Source: Anaerolineae bacterium
GTDB lineage: Bacteria > Chloroflexota > Anaerolineae > Aggregatilineales > Phototrophicaceae
Direction of reading: 5' to 3'
Assembly: GCA_022820665.1 (NCBI GenBank)
Contig: JAJEFB010000006.1
Location: forward strand, 52,045 to 116,044
Length of the DNA stretch: 64,000 nt
The translations under genes were made by a program, and so were the position numbers. Positions 8,803 to 18,031 of the stretch are shown piece by piece. Position 1 is the stretch's first letter. Every line of letters starts with the position of its first letter. Below the pieces are notes generated by a model. The model made no database searches and was not told the origin of the DNA. It worked only from the letters and a program-made list of their open reading frames with translations.

Positions 8803-11800
8803 ATGTCGATTAATCTCGCCGGTTTGCTGGGTATTCTGCGTGAAAGCCGGCCCTATCAATCGCTTTTGCAAGACGTTTCGAGCGCTCCCGCAAGCGCGCC
8901 GCTCAACGTGGTCCGTTCGGCGCGTCCCTTTGTTTTGGCGGCATTGGCTGCCGACTGGGACGGTCCGCTGGTCTATCTGACGCCGGAAGTGCGCCGCGCC
9001 TATAACGTTAGCGAGCAGTTGCCGGTATGGATCGACAGGCCGGAGCGCTTGCATCGATTTGCAGAACCCTCCGCCCTATTTTACGACCGCGCGCCCTGGG
9101 ACGCGCCGGTAATCCGCAACCGGGTCGAAACCTTGAGCGCCCTGCTAGGCGATCGCTCCGCCCAGCATCCGATCATCGTAGCGTCGGCGCGCGCCTTGAT
9201 GCAAGTTACCATGCCCCCCGACGTCTTCATCAACGAGACTCAGGAGCTAGCGGTTGGCGAACGGCACAATTTCGATGCCTTGATTCGATCTTGGACGGGC
9301 ATGGGCTATGAGCCAGCTACGATTGTCATCGAACAGGGCAGCTTCAGTCGGCGGGGAGGCATACTGGATATCTTTCCTTTGGCAGCAGAGTATCCCCTGC
9401 GGATTGAGTTTTTCGACGATGAAATCGAAAGCTTGCGTCTATTCGACCCCAGCGATCAGCGCAGCATCAGGCGGCTGCGCTCTACAGCTATCGTGCCTGC
9501 CAGAGAGGCATTGCCGCGCTTGATGACACCAGTTGGAGAAATCCTGGCTCAATCGACCCAGTCTGTTTCAAATGAGGATGCAGAACGCTCCAGCATTCTT
9601 TCCGATATCGATTCAATGAAAGAAGGCATGACCTTTCCATTGCTTGAATACTACTTGCCCTATGCCTATGAGCAATCGGCCTGTCTGCTGGATTATCTGC
9701 CCGATAACAGTTTGATTCTCATAGAAGACGCGGATGCAATGGAAGCAGCCGTCGACGAGCTTGTGTCTCGCGCGGAAGCGAACCGCGCCGACGCTCTTAA
9801 TTCGTATCAAATCGACGCGGATCATCCTAATCCTTATCTGCCTTGGGAGAGCATACAGCGGCAAATTTCATCTCGGCCCAACGTTGATCTGTCCAATTTT
9901 CAAGTCGACGGGGAAGCGCGCCTGTTTCAACCTGGCCAAAGATTTGGCGGCCAGTTGCGAAGCATGCTGAACCAAGCCCGACAGTACCGCAACCGTGGCG
10001 ACCGGGTTGTGATCGTCACTGAGCAGGTTGAACGCCTGGAAAACCTCTGGTACGAGCAAGATGCTTCCGCATTCATACCGAAATCGCAGTCGATCGTAGA
10101 ACCTCCCGAGCCGGGCGCATTGCATTTTGTTCGCGGTTCTATGGCGGAAGGCTGGTCGCTGCAGAGCGACGGCGGCGCGCTTCACTGTGTGACCGACGCC
10201 GAAATCTTCGGCTGGACGCGGCCCGAGCCAAGGCGCCGGCGCGAGACAACCGCTCGACCAAGCAGCAAGACGCCCGAAACCGCCTACATGGACTGGTCGG
10301 AAGGTACACACGTCGTCCATGTCGATTATGGTATCGGCAAGTTCATGGGTATGCGACATCGCACAGTCAACACTACAGAGCGCGAGTTCCTGCTCGTCGA
10401 ATATCACGGCACAGATACCTTGTATGTGCCCATACACCAGGCAGATCGCCTCTCTCGTTATGTGGGCGCGGACGAGACGCCGCCCAAGCTCAACAAGCTT
10501 GGCAAGCCCGAGCAATGGCTGAAAGTGAGAGAAAAGGCGCGCCGCAATGCCCAGGAGGAGGCGAGAGAGTTGCTGGCAATCTACCGCGAACGCGCCCGCG
10601 CCCAAGGCTATGCCTTCAGCGCTGACAGCGCCTGGCAACACGAGATGGAAGCCAACTTCGCCTTTGTCGAGACCGAAGATCAAGTGCGCGTTATTCAAGA
10701 AGTCAAGTCGGATATGCAGAGCGGCACGCCCATGGACCGGCTGATCTGCGGCGACGTTGGTTTCGGCAAAACCGAAGTCGCCTTGCGCGCCGCGTTCAAG
10801 GCTGTACAAGACGGCATGCAAGTGGCTGTGCTCGTTCCAACCACGGTACTCGCGCAACAGCACTACGACAACGTCAAATCGCGCTTGGCCCCCTTCCCGA
10901 TCAAGGTCGAGATGCTGTCGCGATTCCGAAGCAAAGCTCAACAAAGTGTCATCGTAAATCAAATCGCCAGCGGAGAAGTGGACATCGTCATTGGGACCCA
11001 CCGTCTGCTTTCCGCAGATATCGAGTTCAAGGAACTTGGTTTGATGATCATCGACGAAGAGCAGCGATTTGGCGTCAAGCACAAAGAGCATTTCAAAAAG
11101 CTGCGCGCCCAGATCGACATTTTGACGCTCACCGCGACGCCGATACCGCGTACGCTCTATCTCAGCTTGAGCGGCATTCGCGACATCAGTATGATTCAAA
11201 CCGCGCCCGAAGAACGTCTGCCGGTTATCACGCAAATAGGATCATGGGACGACAAGTTGACGCGCCTGGCCATCATGCGCGAATTGGAACGTGGCGGCCA
11301 GGTCTTTGTCGTGCATAATCGCGTCAATTCCATTCACATCATTCGCAACAGGGTCGAACGCATTGTGCCGGAAGCGACACTCGCCGTCGCCCATGGACAG
11401 ATGCCGCCGCGCGCCTTGGAAAATGTGATGGCTGCGTTCTCGCGCGGGGAATACGATATTTTGATCTCGACCTCGATCATCGAAAACGGCATCGACATGC
11501 CCCGGGTTAATACCTTAATCGTCGATCGCGCCAATCACTTTGGCATGGCGCAGCTATATCAACTGCGGGGCCGTGTCGGGCGCTCGGCGCAACAAGCGTA
11601 TGCTTACTTCTTCCACGCGCCGGGTTCGCTCACGCAAGAAGCGCGCGAGCGGCTGGAAACGCTCTCTGAAAACACCAAACTCGGCGCCGGCTTTCAGGTC
11701 GCCATAAGAGATCTGGAGCTGCGCGGCAGCGGCGACATTCTCAGTATGCGGCAATCGGGAAATATAGAAAGCGTCGGGCTACATCTTTACACTGATATGC

Positions 11801-12345
11801 TTAAGCAGGCGGTTCAAGACCAGAAGCGCGGCCCGGATGATGGCGGCGCGGAATCGAGTTCCGCCTCTTCTCGGGAACGTATAGTGATCGACTTGCCCTT
11901 GCCCGCGTACATCCCGACCGATTGGATACCCGAGATGGCGCTGCGCTTGCAACTCTATCGTCGCATCGGCAATATTCAAAGCGTAGAGGATGTAGAGGCG
12001 ATGAGGAAGGAATTAATAGATCGCTTCGGTCAGTTGCCGGTTGCGGTCGAGGGTCTGATGTATCAGATCGAAGTCAAGGCGCTGGCGCAAACGATTCACG
12101 CAACGCATGTTAGCATGCCGCGCGGCGATGTTCAAATCAGACTTCCCTATCTCGCCAGGATCAACCGGAGCCTTTTGTCATTCGCGCTTGGCTCCGAAGT
12201 CGATGTTACCCGTACGGATGTGCGCTTCCCCGCTGAACAGGATACCTGGCAAAGCCGCTTACTCGACTTGCTGCGAGATCTGCAAGACAAGCTCGACCTG
12301 CTGGCAACGGCAGGGGAATCGCCTCAAAATGAGTATCCGCTATGA
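8803..12345 (+). CDS. mfd: Transcription-repair coupling factor Mfd
   Basis: A 1180-residue DNA translocase that removes RNA polymerase stalled at lesions and recruits UvrA. Domain order is complete. Residues 1-330 are a UvrB-like module ([10 protein letters not shown]). The RNA-polymerase-interacting CarD-like domain starts near 500 ([15 protein letters not shown]). The helicase motor has Walker [11 protein letters not shown] near 650, DEEQ box near 750, [10 protein letters not shown] and the RecG-like motif QLRGRVGRS near 925. The TRCF C-terminal domain lies near 1020-1130. Length is close to the usual 1150. It is preceded by a 133-base gap, so it likely has its own promoter. Confidence 0.98.
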   Translation: MSINLAGLLGILRESRPYQSLLQDVSSAPASAPLNVVRSARPFVLAALAADWDGPLVYLTPEVRRAYNVSEQLPVWIDRPERLHRFAEPSALFYDRAPWDAPVIRNRVETLSALLGDRSAQHPIIVASARALMQVTMPPDVFINETQELAVGERHNFDALIRSWTGMGYEPATIVIEQGSFSRRGGILDIFPLAAEYPLRIEFFDDEIESLRLFDPSDQRSIRRLRSTAIVPAREALPRLMTPVGEILAQSTQSVSNEDAERSSILSDIDSMKEGMTFPLLEYYLPYAYEQSACLLDYLPDNSLILIEDADAMEAAVDELVSRAEANRADALNSYQIDADHPNPYLPWESIQRQISSRPNVDLSNFQVDGEARLFQPGQRFGGQLRSMLNQARQYRNRGDRVVIVTEQVERLENLWYEQDASAFIPKSQSIVEPPEPGALHFVRGSMAEGWSLQSDGGALHCVTDAEIFGWTRPEPRRRRETTARPSSKTPETAYMDWSEGTHVVHVDYGIGKFMGMRHRTVNTTEREFLLVEYHGTDTLYVPIHQADRLSRYVGADETPPKLNKLGKPEQWLKVREKARRNAQEEARELLAIYRERARAQGYAFSADSAWQHEMEANFAFVETEDQVRVIQEVKSDMQSGTPMDRLICGDVGFGKTEVALRAAFKAVQDGMQVAVLVPTTVLAQQHYDNVKSRLAPFPIKVEMLSRFRSKAQQSVIVNQIASGEVDIVIGTHRLLSADIEFKELGLMIIDEEQRFGVKHKEHFKKLRAQIDILTLTATPIPRTLYLSLSGIRDISMIQTAPEERLPVITQIGSWDDKLTRLAIMRELERGGQVFVVHNRVNSIHIIRNRVERIVPEATLAVAHGQMPPRALENVMAAFSRGEYDILISTSIIENGIDMPRVNTLIVDRANHFGMAQLYQLRGRVGRSAQQAYAYFFHAPGSLTQEARERLETLSENTKLGAGFQVAIRDLELRGSGDILSMRQSGNIESVGLHLYTDMLKQAVQDQKRGPDDGGAESSSASSRERIVIDLPLPAYIPTDWIPEMALRLQLYRRIGNIQSVEDVEAMRKELIDRFGQLPVAVEGLMYQIEVKALAQTIHATHVSMPRGDVQIRLPYLARINRSLLSFALGSEVDVTRTDVRFPAEQDTWQSRLLDLLRDLQDKLDLLATAGESPQNEYPL

Positions 12346-12423
12346 CAAAGCTAAATCTACACACAAATTAACCATAGCAGTCAGCGATAGCGAGACATGC
12401 AAATTAACACTGTAGAGACCTTT

Positions 12424-12444
12424 GGCGGTCAGTGTCTACGTGAC
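12424..12444 (+). repeat. Dispersed short repeat, copy 2
   Basis: GGCGGTCAGTGTCTACGTGAC. The copy at 12975-12995 differs at one base, and the copy at 1135-1152 shares the core CAGTGTCTACGCGAC. All three lie between genes. Confidence 0.6.
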
Positions 12445-12499
12445 CTACACGACCCGCCGAGGCACCCGAAATCGCTTTTCGGCAATCTCGAAAAACTGC

Positions 12500-12540
12500 G
12501 AACATTTGTTCTTGATTTCTGCTCAAAATGATGATATGCT
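12500..12540 (+). promoter_or_regulatory. Candidate SOS promoter: LexA-type box over a sigma-70 promoter
   Basis: GAACATTTGTTC (12500-12511) fits the Gram-positive LexA consensus GAAC-N4-GTTC exactly. It abuts TTGATT (12512-12517), a -35 placed 17 bases before TATGCT (12535-12540). The predicted start falls on the ATG at 12547, so the message would be leaderless. No intact gene of known function follows. Confidence 0.5.
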
Positions 12541-12827
12541 CACCCTATGGATCAATTATTGCAGGCTCTCAATCTCGCCCCCCAGCCAATGCCCTCCGCC
12601 TATTCCCGCCTTCACCGCCGGACTCAAAAAAGACCTCTCGAAAAAACAGACTGTATCTATACGGTGTCTATACACTTGCGGAATTTAGCGGGACAGCTGG
12701 GGGCGGTTCAGGGACATGCCAGGGGCAGAAGCCGACTTTATGGCGGCGGCGCTCCGCTGCGCCGGCAAACCAAAATCATACCGTCAGCCACCTGCCTTTC
12801 CTCCGTTTCAGCAACAAAACCGCGTCT

Positions 12828-12866
12828 ATTGTCCAAAAAATATTTTTCATTGTCCAAAACGGACAA
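12828..12866 (+). repeat. Repeated and palindromic TTGTCC motif
   Basis: ATTGTCCAAAA occurs at 12828-12838 and again at 12849-12859. The second copy forms the inverted repeat TTGTCC-AAAAC-GGACAA (12850-12866). An operator is possible, but no adjacent gene identifies its purpose. Confidence 0.35.
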
Positions 12867-12974
12867 AGTCAGAGAATAAACAAGCCAAAAACAAACTATC
12901 CCTGAGAGCGATTTCATTCTGACGACATGATAACTTCGCTAACAAATAAAAATTCTATGCCGACGGGCTGTGTC

Positions 12975-12995
12975 GGCGGTCAGTGTCTACGCGAC
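12975..12995 (+). repeat. Dispersed short repeat, copy 3
   Basis: GGCGGTCAGTGTCTACGCGAC, nearly identical to 12424-12444. Confidence 0.6.
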
Positions 12996-13136
12996 TACGC
13001 GCCCTTCGCTGTACTCGGGGCTAAGAAATAATTTGAAGCGATTGCCCTGTGGCAATGGCGAGAGCAAATGGCAGGCCCATCGCAAGAGTGCTAGACTAAT
13101 GGCATATCCAGCCTAGAATCAACAGGTGCCGCTTTC

Positions 13137-15065
13137 ATGACAAATGAAAGAGTTGCGGCAGCCGCAAGCACTCTGGCAATTGCGCTCCTGATGCTGCTGA
13201 TCACGGTCCTGCATACACAGGTGTACGCGGGACGCAACTATCGCGAAGACGAGATAAACTCGATTCATGCGGCCTTGATCAAATCGCCGCCGGAGATCGT
13301 GCGCTGGATGGCGGGCGATGTGCATCCGCCCGGCTGGCGCCTTTTCGCCGACTTTTGGGTGGATACATTCGGGGTAGCCGAAGCGATCACTCGCTGGTCG
13401 TCGCAATTGCTCAACCTGCTAACGTATGCCCTGGTTTTCCTGCTGGGAAGGCAACTAATCGATCGCAGAGCCGCGCTATATGCGGTGGCGCTGCTGGGTG
13501 TCTATGGCTTCGCAGCCAATGGCATGTACGAGTTTCGCCCCTATGCCATGCTGGTCGCCCTGACTACCGCCTTGCACCTGGCATTCTATCGCTGGCTCGT
13601 CAAACCAGGCTCGACAGTGATGATCCTGTACGTGGTCCTTGGTATAGCGGCGATCTATACACATTTTTTCGCCTTCTACATATTCGCGGCGCACGCGGTG
13701 TTTCTTATAGTTTTTCACAGGGCGCGGCGTCGAGCCTACTTAAACTCCCTGCTGATGTGGGTATTCATAGCCCTGTCGTTTTCCCCTTGGATCATTCCCT
13801 TGCTCGGCGTCATGCTGGGTCCCTTCTCCGGCGGGTACTATGTTGATCTCCCGGATGAGCTATACCAGCACCTGCACTTCCGCCCTGAGATCATTTTTGC
13901 TTTTCTGCTCTTGCTTGCTCTGTTTGCGCCACGACTGCTGCGGCGGCGCGGTCTCACAAGCGACGCTTTCACCCCACTACGCTGGCGGGTACATTGGAAT
14001 CTGTTTTTCCCGTTAGTGCTGCTGCTCGCTACGCTTCTCGCGGCTGGTTTGGCAAACACGATTTACGGCAGCCTGAATGCGCGAGGCTTGCAATCTGTTG
14101 TCATGCTGATTGCGCTCTTGATGGCTCTGGGTTTGCGCACCCTGCCCGTCCAAGCCGGCGGCATCATGATGATATTGCTTTACGTGATGGCGCCGCAGAA
14201 TATATTCATCCAACCCAGCAACGGACCCTATCGCGAAATCGTCGCCACCATGGCTCAGCGTTACGAGAATGACAGCATACTACTCACCGAGTTCAACTGG
14301 GCTTGGCGCTGGCTGACGCCCGCCGCCTATTTCCTGATGGACTTCACGCCGGATCAGATGTCCAAGGAGCGCATGTTCCACGTGATCGGCTCCAATGACA
14401 GCGCGCATCCGCCCACGTATCCCGATCGCCTGGCCAATACCTACACAAGTTTCGATCCCGTGAATTTCGATCCCGAGCGCAGCCACAGTCAATTATGGCT
14501 GCTGCGTCAAGGCGGCGGCAATCGTTGGGGGAAAAACATTCAGGACTGGCTTAATCGAAACTATGCCTTTGTCCAAACAACCCGCTGGGACGAGCCATAT
14601 CATACAACGTATGAATTGAGCGAGTACATTCGCGCCCCGCAAAGGGAGGAACCCCTGCTCGTCGCCGGCGATAGCATGCAGCTCTTCGACTGGTCGCTGC
14701 TGGATTCAGTTGAAGTCCAGCCTTGCAAAGAGGTCACGGTGGAGAGTTGGTGGCAACTTGAAGCCGAAGACAATACGCCGTACACGCTCAATATCATTTT
14801 GGCCGATGACGACGGAGACGGCCAGCTAGCGAGAACGCCCTCCGTACCGGCCAATGTATTCACCAGCGACTGGGTAGCGAACAAGTATTATCGCGATCAT
14901 TCTGTGCTGCAAGTTCCCTGTGATATCGAGACCGGCAGCTATCCGCTTTTGCTCGGCTTTGTGGAGACGATCACCGGAAATGAACTGACCTTGAGCTATG
15001 TTAGCGGCGACGTGATCGGCACACTATATTATCTGACAACTTTGAATGTCGAATCCGACGCATAG
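13137..15065 (+). CDS. Multi-pass membrane glycosyltransferase-like protein (GT-C type)
   Basis: A 642-residue inner-membrane protein. The first helix is followed by an outward loop with YREDEINS, an acidic pair like the catalytic Asp/Glu of GT-C enzymes (PMT/ArnT group), then DVHPPGW, the His-Pro motif common after it. About ten hydrophobic helices span residues 10-380 and a soluble C-terminal domain of about 200 residues follows. GT-C proteins move a sugar from a polyprenyl-phosphate carrier to a lipid, glycan or protein outside the cytoplasm. Donor and acceptor are not readable. The gene converges on the YbaK-type gene with a 13-base gap. Confidence 0.75.
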   Translation: MTNERVAAAASTLAIALLMLLITVLHTQVYAGRNYREDEINSIHAALIKSPPEIVRWMAGDVHPPGWRLFADFWVDTFGVAEAITRWSSQLLNLLTYALVFLLGRQLIDRRAALYAVALLGVYGFAANGMYEFRPYAMLVALTTALHLAFYRWLVKPGSTVMILYVVLGIAAIYTHFFAFYIFAAHAVFLIVFHRARRRAYLNSLLMWVFIALSFSPWIIPLLGVMLGPFSGGYYVDLPDELYQHLHFRPEIIFAFLLLLALFAPRLLRRRGLTSDAFTPLRWRVHWNLFFPLVLLLATLLAAGLANTIYGSLNARGLQSVVMLIALLMALGLRTLPVQAGGIMMILLYVMAPQNIFIQPSNGPYREIVATMAQRYENDSILLTEFNWAWRWLTPAAYFLMDFTPDQMSKERMFHVIGSNDSAHPPTYPDRLANTYTSFDPVNFDPERSHSQLWLLRQGGGNRWGKNIQDWLNRNYAFVQTTRWDEPYHTTYELSEYIRAPQREEPLLVAGDSMQLFDWSLLDSVEVQPCKEVTVESWWQLEAEDNTPYTLNIILADDDGDGQLARTPSVPANVFTSDWVANKYYRDHSVLQVPCDIETGSYPLLLGFVETITGNELTLSYVSGDVIGTLYYLTTLNVESDA

Positions 15066-15078
15066 CATTTGCGCCGCG

Positions 15079-15564
15079 CTAGGTTCTAGCTATGTCGGCA
15101 AAGTCCGCCTTCGTGACAGCCCGCAATACCGCGAGCTCGATCGGGAAAATCGCGTTTGCCGCTCCACCCGCAGCATATACCTTGTCGTAACGCCTGAGAT
15201 TGTCATCAATAATCACGGGTATATCAGAACTGCGATGACCCAGCGGCGGGACGCCGCCTGGCAAGTAGCCCAGGATCGACAGGCATTGATCCGGGTTCAT
15301 CATGCGGACTTTCTTGCGCCCTACGTGAAATAGAGACGCCAACTTTCGATCATCGATAGACTGGTCGCCGCTCGCCAAAACAAGAATCGGCTTTGATTTA
15401 TCAATCAAGAAACCGAGGCTCTTGACGATCTGCCCCAATTCGCAGCGGACGTTGTCCGCCGCCTGCTGTGAGGTAGCGGTTGAGCTGTCGAACTCGATAA
15501 TCTCGATCTCAAGCGCCAGTCGCTCTAGAGCAAGTTGTACATCCTTAATGCCCATTGCTTGCAT
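15079..15564 (-). CDS. YbaK/EbsC-type aminoacyl-tRNA deacylase domain protein
   Basis: A 161-residue stand-alone editing domain. Landmarks are CELGQIVKSLGFLID (the YbaK core with its catalytic lysine), GYLPGGVPPLGH (the conserved glycine loop) and AAGGAANAIFPI near the end. Relatives hydrolyse Cys- or Ala-tRNA(Pro) or other mischarged tRNAs in trans. The target tRNA cannot be read from sequence. ATG 15564 is chosen because GGAGC sits seven bases upstream. It diverges from the PhyH-family gene. Confidence 0.9.
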   Translation of the reverse strand: MQAMGIKDVQLALERLALEIEIIEFDSSTATSQQAADNVRCELGQIVKSLGFLIDKSKPILVLASGDQSIDDRKLASLFHVGRKKVRMMNPDQCLSILGYLPGGVPPLGHRSSDIPVIIDDNLRRYDKVYAAGGAANAIFPIELAVLRAVTKADFADIART

Positions 15565-15650
15565 GAATGCTCCGATTCGGATACACTATCGAGCGCAATT
15601 GTAATGCAGCCACGATGAATCGGGCAACGTTAGCTTGAGGGAGAGCGATC

Positions 15651-16460
15651 ATGCCAGTGGATGTGAAAGAGTTCACCGAACGTGGACACGTCATCGTTCC
15701 GGGGCTGTTTACCGACAGTGAAGTCGCTGAGCTTCGTCAGCACTATATGAAGGTGCGCCACGCTGGAAGCTATGAAGGCGATTTCAGTGGCGTGGATAGC
15801 AAGGCGACAGATCCGCTCAAGGCTTATCCGCGCCTGATTCACATGCATCGTTGGGATCAAATAAGTCTTGACTGGATGCTGGAACCGCGGCTGGAAGCTG
15901 TCTTCAAACAGTTGCTGGGCAAAGCGCCTTTAGCCGTACAGACGATGTTGTACTTCAAGCCTCCCGGCGCGCGTGGCCAAGCCTTGCACCAAGATCAGTA
16001 TTATTTGCGCGTCCAGCCGGGCACTTGCATTGCCGCCTGGATGGCGCTGGATGACTGCGACGAGGAAAACGGCTGCTTACAGGTCGTCCCGGGCAGCCAT
16101 AGCCTGCCCGTTCTGTGTCCCGAAGGCGCGGATACCACGCAGAGCTTCACAGATGTGACCGTTCCGCTTTCCGCGAACATGCAACCCGAGCCGGTGATCA
16201 TGAAGGCGGGGGACGTTTTTTTCTTCAACGGTCAACTGATCCACGGCAGCTTCCCAAATAGTTCCGAGTCAAGATTCCGCCGCGCTCTGATCGGTCATTA
16301 TATCGATGCGGATGCCGATCAAGTGGCGCAATACTATCATCCTGCGCTGCGCTTTGATGGTAGTACAGTCGATTTGGACGTCAGCGTGGGCGGCGGTCGA
16401 TGCGGCGTATGGGTGGAGGAAGACGGAAGCGAAGTCCTGGAAATGCTGGAAAGACTATAG
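15651..16460 (+). CDS. Phytanoyl-CoA dioxygenase (PhyH) family oxygenase
   Basis: A 269-residue Fe(II)/2-oxoglutarate oxygenase. Iron ligands are H113 and D115 in ALHQDQYYL and H198 in QLIHGSFPN; an arginine about ten residues later (SESRFRRAL) would bind 2-oxoglutarate. ENGCLQVVPGSH is the usual strand before the second half of the jelly roll. Length is typical. The hydroxylated substrate is unknown; bacterial members act on many small molecules. GGGAGAG gives a good ribosome site. It converges on the next gene with a 10-base gap. Confidence 0.92.
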   Translation: MPVDVKEFTERGHVIVPGLFTDSEVAELRQHYMKVRHAGSYEGDFSGVDSKATDPLKAYPRLIHMHRWDQISLDWMLEPRLEAVFKQLLGKAPLAVQTMLYFKPPGARGQALHQDQYYLRVQPGTCIAAWMALDDCDEENGCLQVVPGSHSLPVLCPEGADTTQSFTDVTVPLSANMQPEPVIMKAGDVFFFNGQLIHGSFPNSSESRFRRALIGHYIDADADQVAQYYHPALRFDGSTVDLDVSVGGGRCGVWVEEDGSEVLEMLERL

Positions 16461-16470
16461 CCAGACGTCG

Positions 16471-17007
16471 TTAATCCGCGAATATGCGCCCGCCGCGGTG
16501 GATGAAGACTTCGCTCGGTTCGGCAAGATCCGCCTTCGGGTGCTCTTCAGGAATCATGCTGACCAACACGCGGCGCTGCCCAAAATCAAAATAGTAGACA
16601 CACAAACCCTGGTCTGGCTGCATTTTGACTTTGCTGGCGATGCGTTTGTCGAAGCGGACCGACTCGCCTGACCTGCTGGCAAGGGTTGTCTTCTTCCAAA
16701 ACCGCCAGCGCGGATGAATCTCTTCGGGATAGAGGACGCGATAGCAAAGTTTGACCCGCGAAAAACGAACTGCGCGCAGCGCGACTGTCAACAAGAAACC
16801 CAAGATTAGCGCGACCACCAGAAGACGCCCCGCCATGCCATAGCGTCCCAGCAGCAGCGCCAGCGGCACGGACAGCAGCAAAAGCGACGTCAGCGGTTCG
16901 GTGATCAATTCCAGCCATTGGCGAGACGACAGACGACCGTCGCGATTGCGCATGAAATCGGTCAGCAAGTCCTTTGAAAGTCGTTCCGGTGTGGCGGTCA
17001 TGAGCAT
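16471..17007 (-). CDS. Unknown membrane protein with two predicted helices
   Basis: A 178-residue protein not recognised as a known family. Two hydrophobic helices lie near residues 38-55 and 60-78 (LLLLSVPLALLLGRYG and LLVVALILGFLLTVAL), followed by a basic cytosolic-type domain of about 100 residues ending in HRGGRIFAD. The short basic N-terminus precedes the first helix, so a hairpin topology with both ends inside is likely. Start is ATG 17007 or ATG 17001; AGGTG favours the first. It begins ten bases after the EamA transporter stop on the same strand, so the two are probably cotranscribed. Confidence 0.7.
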   Translation of the reverse strand: MLMTATPERLSKDLLTDFMRNRDGRLSSRQWLELITEPLTSLLLLSVPLALLLGRYGMAGRLLVVALILGFLLTVALRAVRFSRVKLCYRVLYPEEIHPRWRFWKKTTLASRSGESVRFDKRIASKVKMQPDQGLCVYYFDFGQRRVLVSMIPEEHPKADLAEPSEVFIHRGGRIFAD

Positions 17008-17017
17008 ACTCTAACAC

Positions 17018-17935
17018 CTATCCCGCCTCGTGGGCAATATTGATGTTGACTTTGTCGCTGGCTCCCAATTGCAATATGACAACGCTGCCCACTATCAGCG
17101 CCGCGCCCAGCCATTGCAGAGCTACGATCACTTCACCAAGCAAGATCATGGCCACGATCATGGCCAACACCGGTTCGATGGTGCTGACCAGAGAAGCCCT
17201 CGCCGGTCCTATTCGCTGAATTGCGATGTTGGTAGCGAATACCGGCAGCACCGTTCCCAATGTCGCAATGCAGAAGAGGCCGACAAGCGTCGCCGGATTC
17301 TGCGGAAGTTGCAAGCCCCGCACCGGTAAGGACAGCAGCAAGATTAGAAGCGTGGCGCCCATCATGTGGGCGCTGGCTCGCGATATGTCCTCGACCCCCG
17401 TCAAGACGCGCCGCGCCAGCAAATAATATGCGGCGACGATTGCCGCGTTAGCCAGCGCCAGAATCGCGCCCACCGGATCGACGGCATTGGGCACGGCGAA
17501 GTCCGGCACTGTGAGTCCGACTCCGACAAGAGCTAGCGCCAGCGCTAGCCAGGCGCGTGGAGAGATCGCTTCGCCAAGCAATGTCGACAGGACGACGATC
17601 ATTGCCGGATATGTGAAGAATAAGACAACATAGGTGCTGCCAGGCAAGCGCTGCAGCGCGAAAAATGCGCAAAGGACGGCCGCAGCAAACAGTGTTCCTA
17701 TGAATATGGCGCCCAATGGCGAAATAACTTTGCCGCGCGATAGACCCTGCGAACGGTTTCTCAACCCGACCAGTATCCACATGAGCGGCGCCGCGAGGAT
17801 GAAACGCCAAACAGCCAGATCGAGCGGTTCAAGGTTCGAGTGGCTGTAGACCGTTTTGACGATCGTCGGGATAAAGGCGAATCCAATGGCCGCGGCCAGA
17901 ATCCACAGAAATCCCTCACGTTCTCGCGTCGACAT
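17018..17935 (-). CDS. EamA-family (drug/metabolite) transporter
   Basis: A 305-residue inner-membrane protein with about ten helices arranged as two EamA repeats. Repeat-end features include PGSTYVVLFFTYPAMIVVLS in the first half and RIGPARASLVSTIEPVLAMI in the second, the classic DMT pattern. Length is typical. Members export or import metabolites, amino acids or nucleotide-like compounds; the substrate is unknown. GAGG seven bases before ATG 17935 supports the start. It lies downstream of the nuo operon, separated by a terminator. Confidence 0.9.
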   Translation of the reverse strand: MSTREREGFLWILAAAIGFAFIPTIVKTVYSHSNLEPLDLAVWRFILAAPLMWILVGLRNRSQGLSRGKVISPLGAIFIGTLFAAAVLCAFFALQRLPGSTYVVLFFTYPAMIVVLSTLLGEAISPRAWLALALALVGVGLTVPDFAVPNAVDPVGAILALANAAIVAAYYLLARRVLTGVEDISRASAHMMGATLLILLLSLPVRGLQLPQNPATLVGLFCIATLGTVLPVFATNIAIQRIGPARASLVSTIEPVLAMIVAMILLGEVIVALQWLGAALIVGSVVILQLGASDKVNINIAHEAG

Positions 17936-17965
17936 CGGTCCTCAATGCGTCAGCAAAGTTCAAAT

Positions 17966-17991
17966 AAAAAAGGCGAGCGTAAGCCTCGCCT
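17966..17991 (-). terminator. Terminator of the nuo operon
   Basis: On the minus strand AGGCGAG pairs with CTCGCCT around a 7-base loop and is followed by TTTTTTATTT. It lies 40 bases after the nuoN stop. Confidence 0.88.
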
Positions 17992-18031
17992 CGTCGTTGG
18001 ATGATTCCGAGATGTAGCGCGAATTGGCAAC

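Larger units (their letters stand above)
12346..13136. other. Gene-poor gap with regulatory signals and repeats
   Basis: 791 bases without an intact recognisable gene. Open frames here (for example 12547-12879) are rich in Ser, Arg and Pro and show no family signature. The gap holds two copies of a short repeat (12424-12444 and 12975-12995), a LexA-like operator over a promoter (12500-12540), and two TTGTCC motifs, one of them palindromic (12828-12866). A decayed gene behind the SOS promoter is possible. Confidence 0.6.

Noticed and set aside
9868..11235. 455-residue open frame antisense to mfd
   Set aside because: Shadow of a strongly conserved gene; no family signature and no ribosome site.
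12422..12922. Several overlapping plus-strand frames of 60-125 codons
   Set aside because: Low-complexity composition and no recognisable domain; kept only as possible remnants after the SOS-type promoter.
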